From assembly GCA_963795665.1 (NCBI GenBank), contig CAWCIP010000004.1:1-64000 (forward strand): a stretch of 64,000 bases of DNA, given 5' to 3'. Shown here in pieces: positions 48,014 through 56,347 of this stretch. The notes beneath the pieces are model-generated. The model did no database searches and had not been told where the DNA came from. It was given only the letters and a program-made list of their open reading frames with translations. This DNA comes from DASUPK01 sp963795665. Its GTDB lineage: Bacteria; Actinomycetota; Thermoleophilia; Solirubrobacterales; 70-9. A program made the position numbers and the translations under genes. The stretch's first letter is position 1, and each line of letters opens with the position of its first letter.

Positions 48014-48403
48014 ATGTCGCAGGAGAACGTCGAGCGGGCCTGTCGTCTCATCGAGCATGCGAACAGGACTGGCGAACTGGGTCCTGACTTCGATTCCTTG
48101 TTCCACCCGGAGATGGAGTTCGAGGATGAGATCGGCGCCTACGACACCCGCGATGAGGTGCGTGCGTTTCTCGAAGGGTTCGCCCAAGCGATCGGCGGCC
48201 TTCACGTCGAGGTCGAGGAGACACGTGACCTTGGTGACGTGATCATGCTCGTCGTCCAGCAATCTGGACAGGGTTCTGCAAGCGGGGTCCCTATCGCGCA
48301 GCGGTTCACCTGGGTGATGCGGTTTGCCAACGATCGTTGTGTTCGATGGCGCATCTACGCAGACCATGGGCGTGCCCTCGAAGCCGCCGGGCTGTCGGAG
48401 TAG
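48014..48403 (+). CDS. SnoaL-like (NTF2 superfamily) protein, second of a pair
   Basis: A 129-residue paralogue: MSQENVERACRLIEHANRTG, FHPEMEFEDEIGAYDTRDEV, a strand MLVVQQSGQGSASGVPIAQR, and the tail HGRALEAAGLSE. It follows the first SnoaL gene with GCG between stop and start and probably depends on it for translation. Sequence between the ends is as divergent from the first copy as from those at 16-18 kb, so the pair is not a recent duplication. It precedes recO by 47 bases on the same strand. Confidence 0.8.
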   Translation: MSQENVERACRLIEHANRTGELGPDFDSLFHPEMEFEDEIGAYDTRDEVRAFLEGFAQAIGGLHVEVEETRDLGDVIMLVVQQSGQGSASGVPIAQRFTWVMRFANDRCVRWRIYADHGRALEAAGLSE

Positions 48404-48450
48404 GCCCCGACTCGGCCTGATCCGTCCGGGCGCTGCGGCAGCTTTGGTGG

Positions 48451-49170
48451 ATGCCCGGGAACTTCAAGACCGAGGCCGTCGTGCTGCGCAGCATCCGCTA
48501 CGGCGAGGCCGACCGCATCGTCCACCTCTACTCCGCGACCCGCGGGCGCATCGGGGCGATCGCCAAGGGATCGCGGCGGCCGAAGTCGCGGTTCGGGGGG
48601 CGGCTCGAGCCGTTCTTCCGGCTGGACCTCGTCCTCTATGAGGGGCGGGGGGAGCTCTTCACGGTGACCGGTGCCTCGACGGTCGACGGGTATGGCGGGC
48701 TGCGCTCCAACGGGCCGGCTCTCGGGGCGGCCGGGCGTGCTTGCGACGCCGTGCTGCGGCTGCTGGACTCCGGCGAGCCGAATGAGGCCGCCTACCACCT
48801 GCTCTGCAACTACCTGGGCCTGCTCGACGCGGACGCCGCGGCGGCCAGCGCACCGGGCGCGGCGCTTGCCTTCCGGCTCAAGCTGGCGCTCGCCGCGGGG
48901 TTCTCACCCGAGCTGGCGAGCTGCGCGAGCTGCGGCGAGGCGGATCACCTGGCGGCCTTCTCCGGCTCGGCCGGCGGCGTGGTGTGCTCGAGCTGCGAGG
49001 GGGGAGGCTTCCCGTTCAGCGAGGAGGCGCACCGGTTCATGGTCGACGCGCTGGCGCGGCCGCTGGCCGAGGCCCCCGCGGCGGATCCGCGGGTGACCGC
49101 ACAGGCGGACCGTGCGATCACCGAGACGCTCGAGCACCACGCGCACGTGCACCTGCGCGCCGCTGCTTAG
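48451..49170 (+). CDS. recO: DNA repair protein RecO
   Basis: Recombination mediator of the RecFOR pathway, 239 residues. The N-terminal OB fold is seen as FKTEAVVLRSIRYGEADRIV, HLYSATRGRIGAIAKGSRRP and SRFGGRLEPFFRLDL; a helical domain follows; near residue 155 there is a CASCG and a CSSC pair forming the zinc knuckle typical of many RecO. It loads RecA with RecR. The start is ATG with a GGTGG element just upstream. It probably continues the operon of the SnoaL pair only by readthrough. Confidence 0.93.
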   Translation: MPGNFKTEAVVLRSIRYGEADRIVHLYSATRGRIGAIAKGSRRPKSRFGGRLEPFFRLDLVLYEGRGELFTVTGASTVDGYGGLRSNGPALGAAGRACDAVLRLLDSGEPNEAAYHLLCNYLGLLDADAAAASAPGAALAFRLKLALAAGFSPELASCASCGEADHLAAFSGSAGGVVCSSCEGGGFPFSEEAHRFMVDALARPLAEAPAADPRVTAQADRAITETLEHHAHVHLRAAA

Positions 49171-49183
49171 CGGCCACTCTCCT

Positions 49184-49900
49184 TCACCGCTGATCGGCCA
49201 GCAGCTCTCGGACTCGCTCGGAAAAGACTCGCCACCGGCGTTCATTGTCGTGGACGAGGATCGCCGACTCGGCCATCAGGTCTGTCGCGTGATCGATCAG
49301 CTCCGAGGCGGAGAAGAGATAGCCCGGCGCGGTGCGATCCCCGGCGAGATCCAAACGCAGAGCGTCGGGCGAGAAGTCAATCGCATTCAGAAGGTCAAGA
49401 GAGCGATGAAGGAGGCGCGCGATCAGCCCCTGGAGCTCCGCCGCGTGCCAGTCGTTCGCGATGATCCGGTGCCGCTCACCGAGGAGGTCAGCAAGCGCCG
49501 GGAAAGCACCCGCCGCGCCGGCGATTCCCCACGACTGTTCCATCGCCCGGGCCAGCCACTCTGATGCAGCCTCCATGTCGTTCGCCGTCGTCTCCAGGTC
49601 CCGCTTGAGCTGGCGGATCTCGGTTGGCTCCTTCTCGCCCTCCATGAAGAGGACCCCGGTCTCGCCTGTCAGCCCGGGGGCGTTCAGATCCTGTGCGCCC
49701 GCGTACGGATTGCCGGCCGGGTGGTCGGTCGGCACCGCTTCGGACCAGTGCGCTGCGAGGGCCTTGAGGATCCGTGAGGCTGTCTGCGTCTCCGAAGCCA
49801 GGCGCAGAGGCGACTGCGAGTAGAACTTCTCGTGCTCGTGGTGCGTCTCGGCGAGATTCGCCATCGTTTCGAGCATCTCGCGCGGTGGCGTCGCGGGCAT
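49184..49900 (-). CDS. Conserved helical protein, unknown function
   Basis: A 238-residue, mostly helical soluble protein without signal or membrane segments. Distinctive parts are LAETHHEHEKFYSQSPLRLA near the start, HPAGNPYAGAQDLN, a coiled-coil-like EIRQLKRDLETTANDMEAAS and SASELIDHATDLMAESAILV near the end. I do not recognise a family; the His-rich HHEHEKFY motif could bind a metal. Two in-frame ATGs lie at 49900 and 49876 (MLETMANL); the first is used. It is convergent with recO, leaving 13 bases between the stops. Confidence 0.65.
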   Translation of the reverse strand: MPATPPREMLETMANLAETHHEHEKFYSQSPLRLASETQTASRILKALAAHWSEAVPTDHPAGNPYAGAQDLNAPGLTGETGVLFMEGEKEPTEIRQLKRDLETTANDMEAASEWLARAMEQSWGIAGAAGAFPALADLLGERHRIIANDWHAAELQGLIARLLHRSLDLLNAIDFSPDALRLDLAGDRTAPGYLFSASELIDHATDLMAESAILVHDNERRWRVFSERVRELLADQR

Positions 49901-49952
49901 CGTCGTGAGTCTCCCACGTCGCGCCGAACGCGCCTAGTGCTGCTCGCGGACG

Positions 49953-50708
49953 TCAGTCCGGGCGGTAGATCCGCTCGGTGACGCGCAGCTTGATCGGCTT
50001 CGGCGCGACGGTTCCGCGCATGACCCAGGGGAAGAGACGGCCGGGGATCATCGAGCGCTTGCCGCGGTCATAGGCCCGGAGCGCATCGGCTGCGCATTGT
50101 TCCGCGCTGATCATGCCGGGCATGAGCCGGGTGTTCTCGTCGTAGCCGGCGACCGACTGCCATTCGGTCTTCACGGGGCCTGGGTTGACGACCAGGCACT
50201 TGACGCCGGTGTCCTTCAGCTCCATCGAGAGGGCCTCCATGAAGGAGATCGCGAAGGCCTTGCTGGCGCCGTAGGTGGTCTCGTAGGGGAGCGGCTGCAT
50301 GCCGGCGGTGGAGGCGACGGTGATCACGCCGCCGCGGCCGCGCTCGACCATGGACGGGATGAAGGCGTGGGTGAGGACGACGACTGCCTCGCAGTTGACG
50401 CGAACCATCTCGGCCTCGCGCTCGGGGTCGAGCTCGAGGATGCGGCCTCGCAGGCCGAAGCCCGCGTTGTTGACCAGCAGGTCCACGTCGACGCCGAGCT
50501 TTGCGACCTTGCCCGGGAGCTTCGCGGCCTCGGAGCCGAGATCGCACTCGATCACATGGGCCGTGGTGGGGAGCTGCTCCGCCAGCTTCTCGAGGCGGTC
50601 CTTGCGGCGTGCCACCAGGATCAGGTCGTAGCCGCGCGCCGCGAGCTGGCGGGCGAACTCCTCGCCGATGCCGGCGGAGGCGCCGGTGATCAGTGCCGTC
50701 TCTGCCAT
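49953..50708 (-). CDS. Short-chain dehydrogenase/reductase
   Basis: A 251-residue classical SDR oxidoreductase. The cofactor motif is TGASAGIGEEFARQL, an Arg-Arg after the second strand (LVARRKDRL) favours NADP(H), DLLVNNAGFG is the third motif, and the catalytic Ser (VASTAG), Tyr and Lys (YGASK) are present. The C-terminal part (SMIPGRLFPWVMRGTVAP) is like that of SDRs acting on membrane-associated lipids or long-chain substrates. It is divergent from the dgt gene with 74 bases between starts. Substrate unknown. Confidence 0.88.
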   Translation of the reverse strand: MAETALITGASAGIGEEFARQLAARGYDLILVARRKDRLEKLAEQLPTTAHVIECDLGSEAAKLPGKVAKLGVDVDLLVNNAGFGLRGRILELDPEREAEMVRVNCEAVVVLTHAFIPSMVERGRGGVITVASTAGMQPLPYETTYGASKAFAISFMEALSMELKDTGVKCLVVNPGPVKTEWQSVAGYDENTRLMPGMISAEQCAADALRAYDRGKRSMIPGRLFPWVMRGTVAPKPIKLRVTERIYRPD

Positions 50709-50782
50709 GGACCGGAGCCTAATTCGAATCTCTCTGCCTCGCAGCGCGGCGGTGGTGCCGGGCCGGGTGCGAACATCGCACT

Positions 50783-51781
50783 ATGACCACGCACACCGCG
50801 ACGCTGGAGGAGAGGGTTCGCTCCTGGGAGGCCGAGTACCTCTGGGACCGGGCGACGCCGTCCTATCCGGCCCAGCGGCGAGAGGCCGAGGAGGACAGCC
50901 CGGTGCGCACACCGTTCCAGCGGGACCGCGACCGGATCGTCCACTCGAAGGCGTTCCGGCGTCTCAAGCACAAGACGCAGGTCTTCGTGGCGCCGGAGGG
51001 CGACCACTACCGGACCAGGCTCACCCACACGCTCGAGGCCTGCTTCATCTCGCGGACGGTGGCGCGGGCGCTGGGGCTGAACGAGGACCTGACCGAGGCG
51101 ATCGGCTTGGGGCATGACCTGGGGCATCCGCCCTTCGGGCACATCGGCGAGGAGGTGCTGGACGCGGCGCTCCAGGAGCACGGGATGCGCTTCCGCCACA
51201 ACGAGCACTCGCTGCGGGTGGTCGAGGTGCTCGCCCGGGACGGCCGGGGGCTGAACCTGACCCAGCAGGTCAGGGACGGCATCCTCAACCACACGGGGTC
51301 CCGGAAGCCCGCCACGCTGGAGGGGCGGGTGGTGCGGATCGTCGACCGGGTCGCGTACATCAACCACGACATCGACGACGCGCTGCGCGCGGGGATCATC
51401 TCGGATGGGGATCTGCCGAGCGAGGAGATCGAGCTGCTCGGCGAGACGGGTGCGCGCCGGATCGACCTGCTCGTCCAGGACATGGTCGAGCGGTCCCGGG
51501 CGGAGGGGGACATCGCGCAGAGCGACGAGGTCGGGGGCGCGATGCTGCGGCTGCGGAAGTTCATGTTCGAGCGCGTGTACCTGGGGCAGGAGGCTCGTGC
51601 GGAGCAGGAGCGGGCGAGGGTGGCGCTGCGGACGCTGTTCGACCACTACCTCGCACACCTCGATGAGGTGCCCGCGACCGACCCTGATGCCGGTCCGGTG
51701 CAGCGCGTCACGGACTACATCGCCGGAATGACCGACCGTTTCTGTCTCAGCACCTACGAGCGGCTGGTGGCGCGGAAGTAG
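50783..51781 (+). CDS. dgt: Deoxyguanosinetriphosphate triphosphohydrolase-like HD protein
   Basis: dNTP triphosphohydrolase of 332 residues that removes triphosphate from deoxynucleotides. It starts TPFQRDRDRIVHSKAFRRLK, followed by HKTQVF and RTRLTHTLEACFISRTVARA; the metal-binding HD pair is in IGLGHDLGHPPFGHIGEE, and the last Asp in INHDIDDALRAG. It is shorter than E. coli Dgt (about 500) and like the type found next to dnaG in many actinobacteria. The stop TAG overlaps the -10-like TAGATT hexamer ahead of dnaG. Confidence 0.92.
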   Translation: MTTHTATLEERVRSWEAEYLWDRATPSYPAQRREAEEDSPVRTPFQRDRDRIVHSKAFRRLKHKTQVFVAPEGDHYRTRLTHTLEACFISRTVARALGLNEDLTEAIGLGHDLGHPPFGHIGEEVLDAALQEHGMRFRHNEHSLRVVEVLARDGRGLNLTQQVRDGILNHTGSRKPATLEGRVVRIVDRVAYINHDIDDALRAGIISDGDLPSEEIELLGETGARRIDLLVQDMVERSRAEGDIAQSDEVGGAMLRLRKFMFERVYLGQEARAEQERARVALRTLFDHYLAHLDEVPATDPDAGPVQRVTDYIAGMTDRFCLSTYERLVARK

Positions 51782-51790
51782 ATTGGGTGG

Positions 51791-53557
51791 ATGGCGAGGT
51801 TCACGCGCGACAGCGTCGATCGGGTCAAGGATGCGTCAGACATCGTCGAGATCGTCTCGGCGCACACCGACCTCCAGCAGCGGGGACAGGACTACTGGGG
51901 CAACTGCCCCTTCCACGACGAGAGGACGCCGTCGTTCAAGGTCAATCCGCGGGACAAGCTCTACTACTGCTTCGGCTGCGAGGCGAGCGGGGACGTCTTC
52001 CGGTTCGTCGAGGAGAAGGAGGGGCTGGACTTCGCCGCCGCGGTGGAGTCGCTCGGCGAGCGCTACGGCGTCGAGCTCGAGCGGGAGAACGAGGACCCGC
52101 AGGCGGAGCAGAGGCGGCGCCGGAAGGCTCGTCTGTGGGAGCTGCTCGAGCGGACGTCGAAGTACTACGAGCGCTACCTCTGGGATGCGCCGAAGGCCGA
52201 GAGGGCGCGCGCGTATCTCGCGGATCGCGGGCTGAGTGAGGATGTCCTGCGGCGGTTCGGCGTGGGGATGGCGCCGAGTCCCTGGGATCAGGTGCTGACA
52301 GGGAGCCAGCGGGCCGGGTTCAAGGTCGATGAGCTGCTCGCCGCCGGGCTGATCCTGAAGGGGCGGCAGGGCGGGCACTACGACCGGTTCCGGAACCGGA
52401 TCACCTTCCCGATCCGCGACCAGCGCGGACGGGTGCTGGGGTTCGGGGCGCGAGCGCTGAGCCCGGACTCTCAGCCCAAGTACATGAACTCGCCCGAGGG
52501 CGAGCTGTACCGGAAGAGCCACACGCTCTACGGGATCGACCGGGCCCGCGGGCCGATCGCGAAGGCGCGGCGGGCGATCGTGGTGGAGGGCTACACCGAT
52601 GTGCTGGCGCTTCACCAGGCCGGGGTGGAGGAGGCGGTGGCGATCATGGGGACGGCGATCACGCCCGAGCAGATCACGATGCTCGCGGGGCTGACCGAGT
52701 CGGTGGTGCTGGCGCTCGATGCCGACCGGGCGGGGGCGGACGCGATGATCCGCGCGCAGAAGGTCGCCGGAGGCAAGAGCCTCGAGCTGAGGGTCGCGGC
52801 GATGCCGGAGGGCGAGGACCCGGCGGACATGCTCCAGGAGGGGTCGGTCGATCGCTTCATGAAGTTGGTCGACGAGGCGGTCGACCTGCCGAGCTTCCGG
52901 GTCGACGTGGCGCTGGGTCGAGGGGATCTCGGTTCGGTCGCGGGGCGGGAGCGGGTCCTGGAGGAGGTCGGGCCGGTCCTGAAGACGATGGGCGAGACGG
53001 CGCTCGGATTCGACGAATTGGTCCGGAAAGTGGCGGACCGGCTCGACACCGATGCGAGCCTGGTGCTCGCGCGCGTCAGGTCGGCGCCGGAGGCCAGCGC
53101 TGCGCCGGCCGGGGACGGCAATGGGACGAAGCCGCCGAAGCCGGTGGCGGTCTCGCTCACGCCCCGCGAGACGCGTGAGCGGGCGCTGCTGGCGATGTGC
53201 ATCGCACAGCCCGAGGCGGGGCAGGGGTTCATCGACCGGCTCACCGAAGAGCATCTCTCGCCCTCGGGGCGGCCGGCGCTGGGCTGGCTGCGGACGCATC
53301 TGGCGGATCCGATGGCGGGGCTGCCGAGGGACGATGCGGCGCTCACCTCCCTGATCACGGAGCTGGTGATGAGGGCGGAGAGCGAGCCGGCGTCGGAGGG
53401 GGCGATGCAACTGAACTTCGACCTGCTGGAGCAGCAGCGGCTGGAGGACGGGATCGCGGCCGCGCAGAAGGCCGGGGACTACGAGGTCAGCACGCGCCTG
53501 GCGGGCGAGCGAGCATCCCTCACGGACCGCATCGCCCACGCGGGCATCGTCAGCTAG
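51791..53557 (+). CDS. dnaG: DNA primase
   Basis: Synthesises RNA primers for replication, 588 residues. The zinc-binding domain has Cys39, His42, Cys60 and Cys63 (NCPFHDERTPSF and YYCFGCEASG), followed by the TOPRIM domain (IVVEGYTDVLALHQAG with the Glu, and ALDADRAGADAM with the Asp pair) and a C-terminal helicase-binding domain rich in Ala and Glu. The arrangement agrees with family knowledge over the whole length. It lies nine bases after dgt; TAGATT six bases before the ATG suggests a leaderless start. dgt-dnaG is a conserved pair. Confidence 0.96.
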   Translation: MARFTRDSVDRVKDASDIVEIVSAHTDLQQRGQDYWGNCPFHDERTPSFKVNPRDKLYYCFGCEASGDVFRFVEEKEGLDFAAAVESLGERYGVELERENEDPQAEQRRRRKARLWELLERTSKYYERYLWDAPKAERARAYLADRGLSEDVLRRFGVGMAPSPWDQVLTGSQRAGFKVDELLAAGLILKGRQGGHYDRFRNRITFPIRDQRGRVLGFGARALSPDSQPKYMNSPEGELYRKSHTLYGIDRARGPIAKARRAIVVEGYTDVLALHQAGVEEAVAIMGTAITPEQITMLAGLTESVVLALDADRAGADAMIRAQKVAGGKSLELRVAAMPEGEDPADMLQEGSVDRFMKLVDEAVDLPSFRVDVALGRGDLGSVAGRERVLEEVGPVLKTMGETALGFDELVRKVADRLDTDASLVLARVRSAPEASAAPAGDGNGTKPPKPVAVSLTPRETRERALLAMCIAQPEAGQGFIDRLTEEHLSPSGRPALGWLRTHLADPMAGLPRDDAALTSLITELVMRAESEPASEGAMQLNFDLLEQQRLEDGIAAAQKAGDYEVSTRLAGERASLTDRIAHAGIVS

Positions 53558-53671
53558 CCGTCGGGTTTCACAAACTCGGCACACTCACGCGCGCCTCCCG
53601 CCGTATTTTCCCTGCATTTAGGCACCTTTTGAGGCTCGATCCATCCGGCTCCCGGCGGAAAATGCCTGCAA

Positions 53672-54412
53672 ATGGAGAAAGAACTTCTAGAGCGTTACCT
53701 GGCTGAGGGTCTCTCCCTGGAGCAGATCGGGAATCGGGTGGGCCGCAACCCGTCGACGATCAGCTACCACCTGAAGAAGCACGGCCTCAAACCGGTGAAC
53801 CAGGGCAAGCACGCCTCACGCGGCCCGATTCCGGAGTTGAAGCTTCGAACGCTTGTTGCAGGCGGGATATCGGTCCGCGCTATCGCCCGGCAGGTTGACC
53901 GAAGCCCGTCGACCGTCCGCCATTGGCTCAGGAAGTACGGGATCGAAGTTCACGGGATCAAAGGAAACAGGGCAAAGGCACTTGCGGCCCGGGCGAGGGG
54001 CGAAACAGTGATTCGGCTGCGATGCCGACATCACGGGGAGACGGACTTCTACGTTGCCCCCGATGGCGTCTATCACTGCAAGCGATGCAGAACCGAGAAC
54101 GTTGCCCAGTGGCGCAGGAGCGCGAAGGATGAGCTGGTTCGGGAAGCGGGCGGCCGGTGTGTTCTCTGCGGGTACGACAAGTGTCTTGGTGCCCTGCACT
54201 TCCACCACGTGGACCCGCGCAGTAAGTCATTTGGCCTTGCGACGCGAGGCCACACAAAGTCCTTCGCAAAGCTGTTGGCGGAGGCGCGAAAGTGCCTCCT
54301 GCTATGCGCAAACTGCCACGCCGAGGTCGAGCGCGGCGTCACCAGGATTCCGAACGAGTTGCTCCGCGACGGCTGGCGAGGGGCCGGTAACCTCCGCACA
54401 CGGGCTGCGTAG
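53672..54412 (+). CDS. HTH-HTH-HNH protein (putative homing-type endonuclease)
   Basis: A 246-residue protein with an unusual series of domains. Two helix-turn-helix units occur at residues 10-40 (LSLEQIGNRVGRNPSTISYH) and 62-92 (VAGGISVRAIARQVDRSPST). A possible zinc ribbon comprises Cys118/His120-121 and the CKRC of residues 136-139. The C-terminal HNH domain has Cys163/Cys166, His176-His179 (LHFHHVDP) and Cys212/Cys215-His (LLCANCH). It could recognise DNA with the HTHs and cut with HNH. The AT-rich leader differs from its surroundings. It lies directly upstream of tRNA-Asn, a typical landing position for such elements. Confidence 0.72.
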   Translation: MEKELLERYLAEGLSLEQIGNRVGRNPSTISYHLKKHGLKPVNQGKHASRGPIPELKLRTLVAGGISVRAIARQVDRSPSTVRHWLRKYGIEVHGIKGNRAKALAARARGETVIRLRCRHHGETDFYVAPDGVYHCKRCRTENVAQWRRSAKDELVREAGGRCVLCGYDKCLGALHFHHVDPRSKSFGLATRGHTKSFAKLLAEARKCLLLCANCHAEVERGVTRIPNELLRDGWRGAGNLRTRAA

Positions 54413-54444
54413 AAGGTCGCACACCTGATTAGCCCAAAATGTAA

Positions 54445-54518
54445 TCCGGGGTAGCTCAACCAGGCAGAGCGCGCGGCCGTTAACCGCGAGGTTGCGGGTT
54501 CGATTCCCGCCCCCGGAG
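54445..54518 (+). tRNA. tRNA-Asn (GTT)
   Basis: A full cloverleaf: acceptor TCCGGGG/CCCCGGA, D arm GCTC...GAGC, anticodon stem CGCGG/CCGCG with loop CCGTTAA (anticodon GTT), T arm GCGGG-TTCGATT-CCCGC. CCA is not encoded. The stop of the glycosyltransferase gene on the minus strand lies three bases beyond. Confidence 0.95.
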
Positions 54519-54520
54519 CT

Positions 54521-55753
54521 TCAGCCGCGGGCCGGCGAGAGCCGGCTCGCCGCGTTTGTGGCCGCCTCCTCGACAAGCTCCTCCGCGGCGGCGGCACCAT
54601 CGTGCGCGCTCGACCACTCCGCCACCGACCGCGCCGCCGCCCGAAAGCTCTCCTCGCTAAGCAGCCGACGCGTGGCAAGCCTGATCGCCCGGCGCGACAG
54701 CAGCCTCCGCGGCACCGACAGTCCGGTCCCGGACCAGGCGACCCGCGCAGCGTTCTCTCCCATGTCGCCGACCGAGGGGCAGATGAGCAGCGGCTTGCCC
54801 GCGGCCAGCGCCCGCGCCACGGTCCCATGCCCGCCGTGGCAGATCACCACGTCGGCGGCAGGCATCGCCTGCGAGTAGAGCAGCCAGTCGACCAGCTTGG
54901 CGTTGGCCGGCACCTCGATCGGCCGCTCGGGCCGGTGCCGGTTCGTCGTCGCCAGGACCCGCACCGGCTCATCCGCCAGCGCGTCGAGCGCGACCCGCAG
55001 CAGCTCGCACTCGGGGTCCTGCGACGTGCTCGGCGCGATCAGCACCAGCGGCCCATCGCCATCCGGCATCGCCACCTCCTCACCCGCCAGCTCGAAGAAC
55101 AGCGGTCCCGTAACCCGCACGTGCGCCGGCCACTCGCGCGGGTACTCGAGCTGCGGGAAGGTCGCGACGATCGCCAGCAGCTCGCTGATCCCGCCGTGAA
55201 ACCGCTCGATCGGCGGCAGCCCCAGCCGCGCCCTGGTCTCATTTAGCTCATCCCGGCCCCGTCGCAGCCCCATTCCCAGCAGCGGGCCGGTGGCCCGCCA
55301 TCCGAGCCGCCCCACCGCCGTGCGCGGCGGCCGAAGCCCGAGCGAATAGAGCGGCATCCCCGGCTGCTGCACCGGATAGACATGGGGGATCAGCGTGGCG
55401 TGAGGCACGCCGGCGACCTCCGCGGCGAGCGTGGGCGCCAGGGTGAGGATGTCGCTCACCACCAGGTCCGGCTCGAATCCGTCCATCAACCTGGCGAGCG
55501 CCTTGGCCGCCGCGGCGGCAGTCTGGCCATCGGGCGTGTCCGGGCCGGGAGGTGGATAGACCGTGTACTCCTGGGCGCCGGTGAACCCCAGCCCAAGTTC
55601 CTCGACGGGCTCCCGCCACCGCTCCCAGGTCTCGACCAGCACCTCGTGTCCCCGCCGCGCGAGCTCGCGCGCCAGCGCGATCGCCGGGAACGCATGCCCG
55701 GGATCGCCGAAGGCGGCGACGAGCAGGCGAAGCTTTCTCCCTGGGCGGCCCAT
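54521..55753 (-). CDS. UGT/MGT-type glycosyltransferase (GT1)
   Basis: A 410-residue GT-B transferase. The N-terminal acceptor half starts RLLVAAFGDPGHAFPAIALA (the AGxGHxxP pattern), and the C-terminal donor half has VVICHGGHGTVARALAAGKP and LICPSVGDMGENAARV, the region that binds the sugar nucleotide. Such enzymes glycosylate small lipophilic molecules, macrolides or carotenoids; actinobacteria use them for secondary metabolites, lipids and drug modification. The gene ends next to tRNA-Asn on the other strand. The substrate is unknown. Confidence 0.88.
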   Translation of the reverse strand: MGRPGRKLRLLVAAFGDPGHAFPAIALARELARRGHEVLVETWERWREPVEELGLGFTGAQEYTVYPPPGPDTPDGQTAAAAAKALARLMDGFEPDLVVSDILTLAPTLAAEVAGVPHATLIPHVYPVQQPGMPLYSLGLRPPRTAVGRLGWRATGPLLGMGLRRGRDELNETRARLGLPPIERFHGGISELLAIVATFPQLEYPREWPAHVRVTGPLFFELAGEEVAMPDGDGPLVLIAPSTSQDPECELLRVALDALADEPVRVLATTNRHRPERPIEVPANAKLVDWLLYSQAMPAADVVICHGGHGTVARALAAGKPLLICPSVGDMGENAARVAWSGTGLSVPRRLLSRRAIRLATRRLLSEESFRAAARSVAEWSSAHDGAAAAEELVEEAATNAASRLSPARG

Positions 55754-55842
55754 TGCGCGGACCCTACGCCGTTGCCGGTATCCCTTGACACGATGGCAAG
55801 CGCCGGAACAACGCCGAACGGCTTCGCAACTCCGTCTACGCG

Positions 55843-56328
55843 ATGCCCGCCCGCACCAAGGAGGCGATGCTCCGCGGCATCCGCTCGAACCGCGTCATCG
55901 TCGGCGCCTACGTCGACAAGCGCGGCGGCGTCTGCCCGATGCTCGCCGCGCACCGCAACGGCGGCCGCACCAACTTCGGCACCTTCGCCCGCGCCTGGGA
56001 CGCCTTCACCGGCGCCAACCAGCGCAAGCCCCGCCGCGCCTCGCGCCGCGAGGTTCGCACCCTGGAGGGCTACCTGGAGATGGCGCTGATCCGCGAGGGC
56101 GCGGCCGGTGCCGAGCCGATTCCCGAGCGACCGCTCGCGGAGGAGGTCCAGGACGTGAAGGCCACCCGCCGCCGGCTGGCAGAGGCCGAGGCCCACGCAG
56201 CATCCGACCTCCCGGTCGAGGATGTCCTCGCCGCCGCCTTCGCCGAGCATGCGCAACCCAACTCCGCGGAGGCCTGGTCCGCCGAGCTCGAGCGTGCCGA
56301 TGAGGAGCTCCAGCGCGCCGACGCCTAG
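55843..56328 (+). CDS. Conserved actinobacterial protein, unknown function
   Basis: A 161-residue soluble protein. The first half, GAYVDKRGGVCPMLAAHRNG-G then FGTFARAWDAFTGANQ, is a pattern I have associated with small uncharacterised actinobacterial proteins; the second half is Glu/Ala/Arg-rich and helical. No membrane segment, signal or catalytic motif can be seen. The frame is open for a few codons upstream of the ATG at 55843, but the conserved part starts after it. It lies between two glycosyltransferase genes, on the same strand as the second. Confidence 0.62.
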   Translation: MPARTKEAMLRGIRSNRVIVGAYVDKRGGVCPMLAAHRNGGRTNFGTFARAWDAFTGANQRKPRRASRREVRTLEGYLEMALIREGAAGAEPIPERPLAEEVQDVKATRRRLAEAEAHAASDLPVEDVLAAAFAEHAQPNSAEAWSAELERADEELQRADA

Positions 56329-56347
56329 CCGCGGCTAACTTGCGCCC

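Noticed and set aside
46490..48367. Minus-strand open frame of 625 codons
   Set aside because: Antisense of the P1 peptidase and SnoaL pair; no family features.
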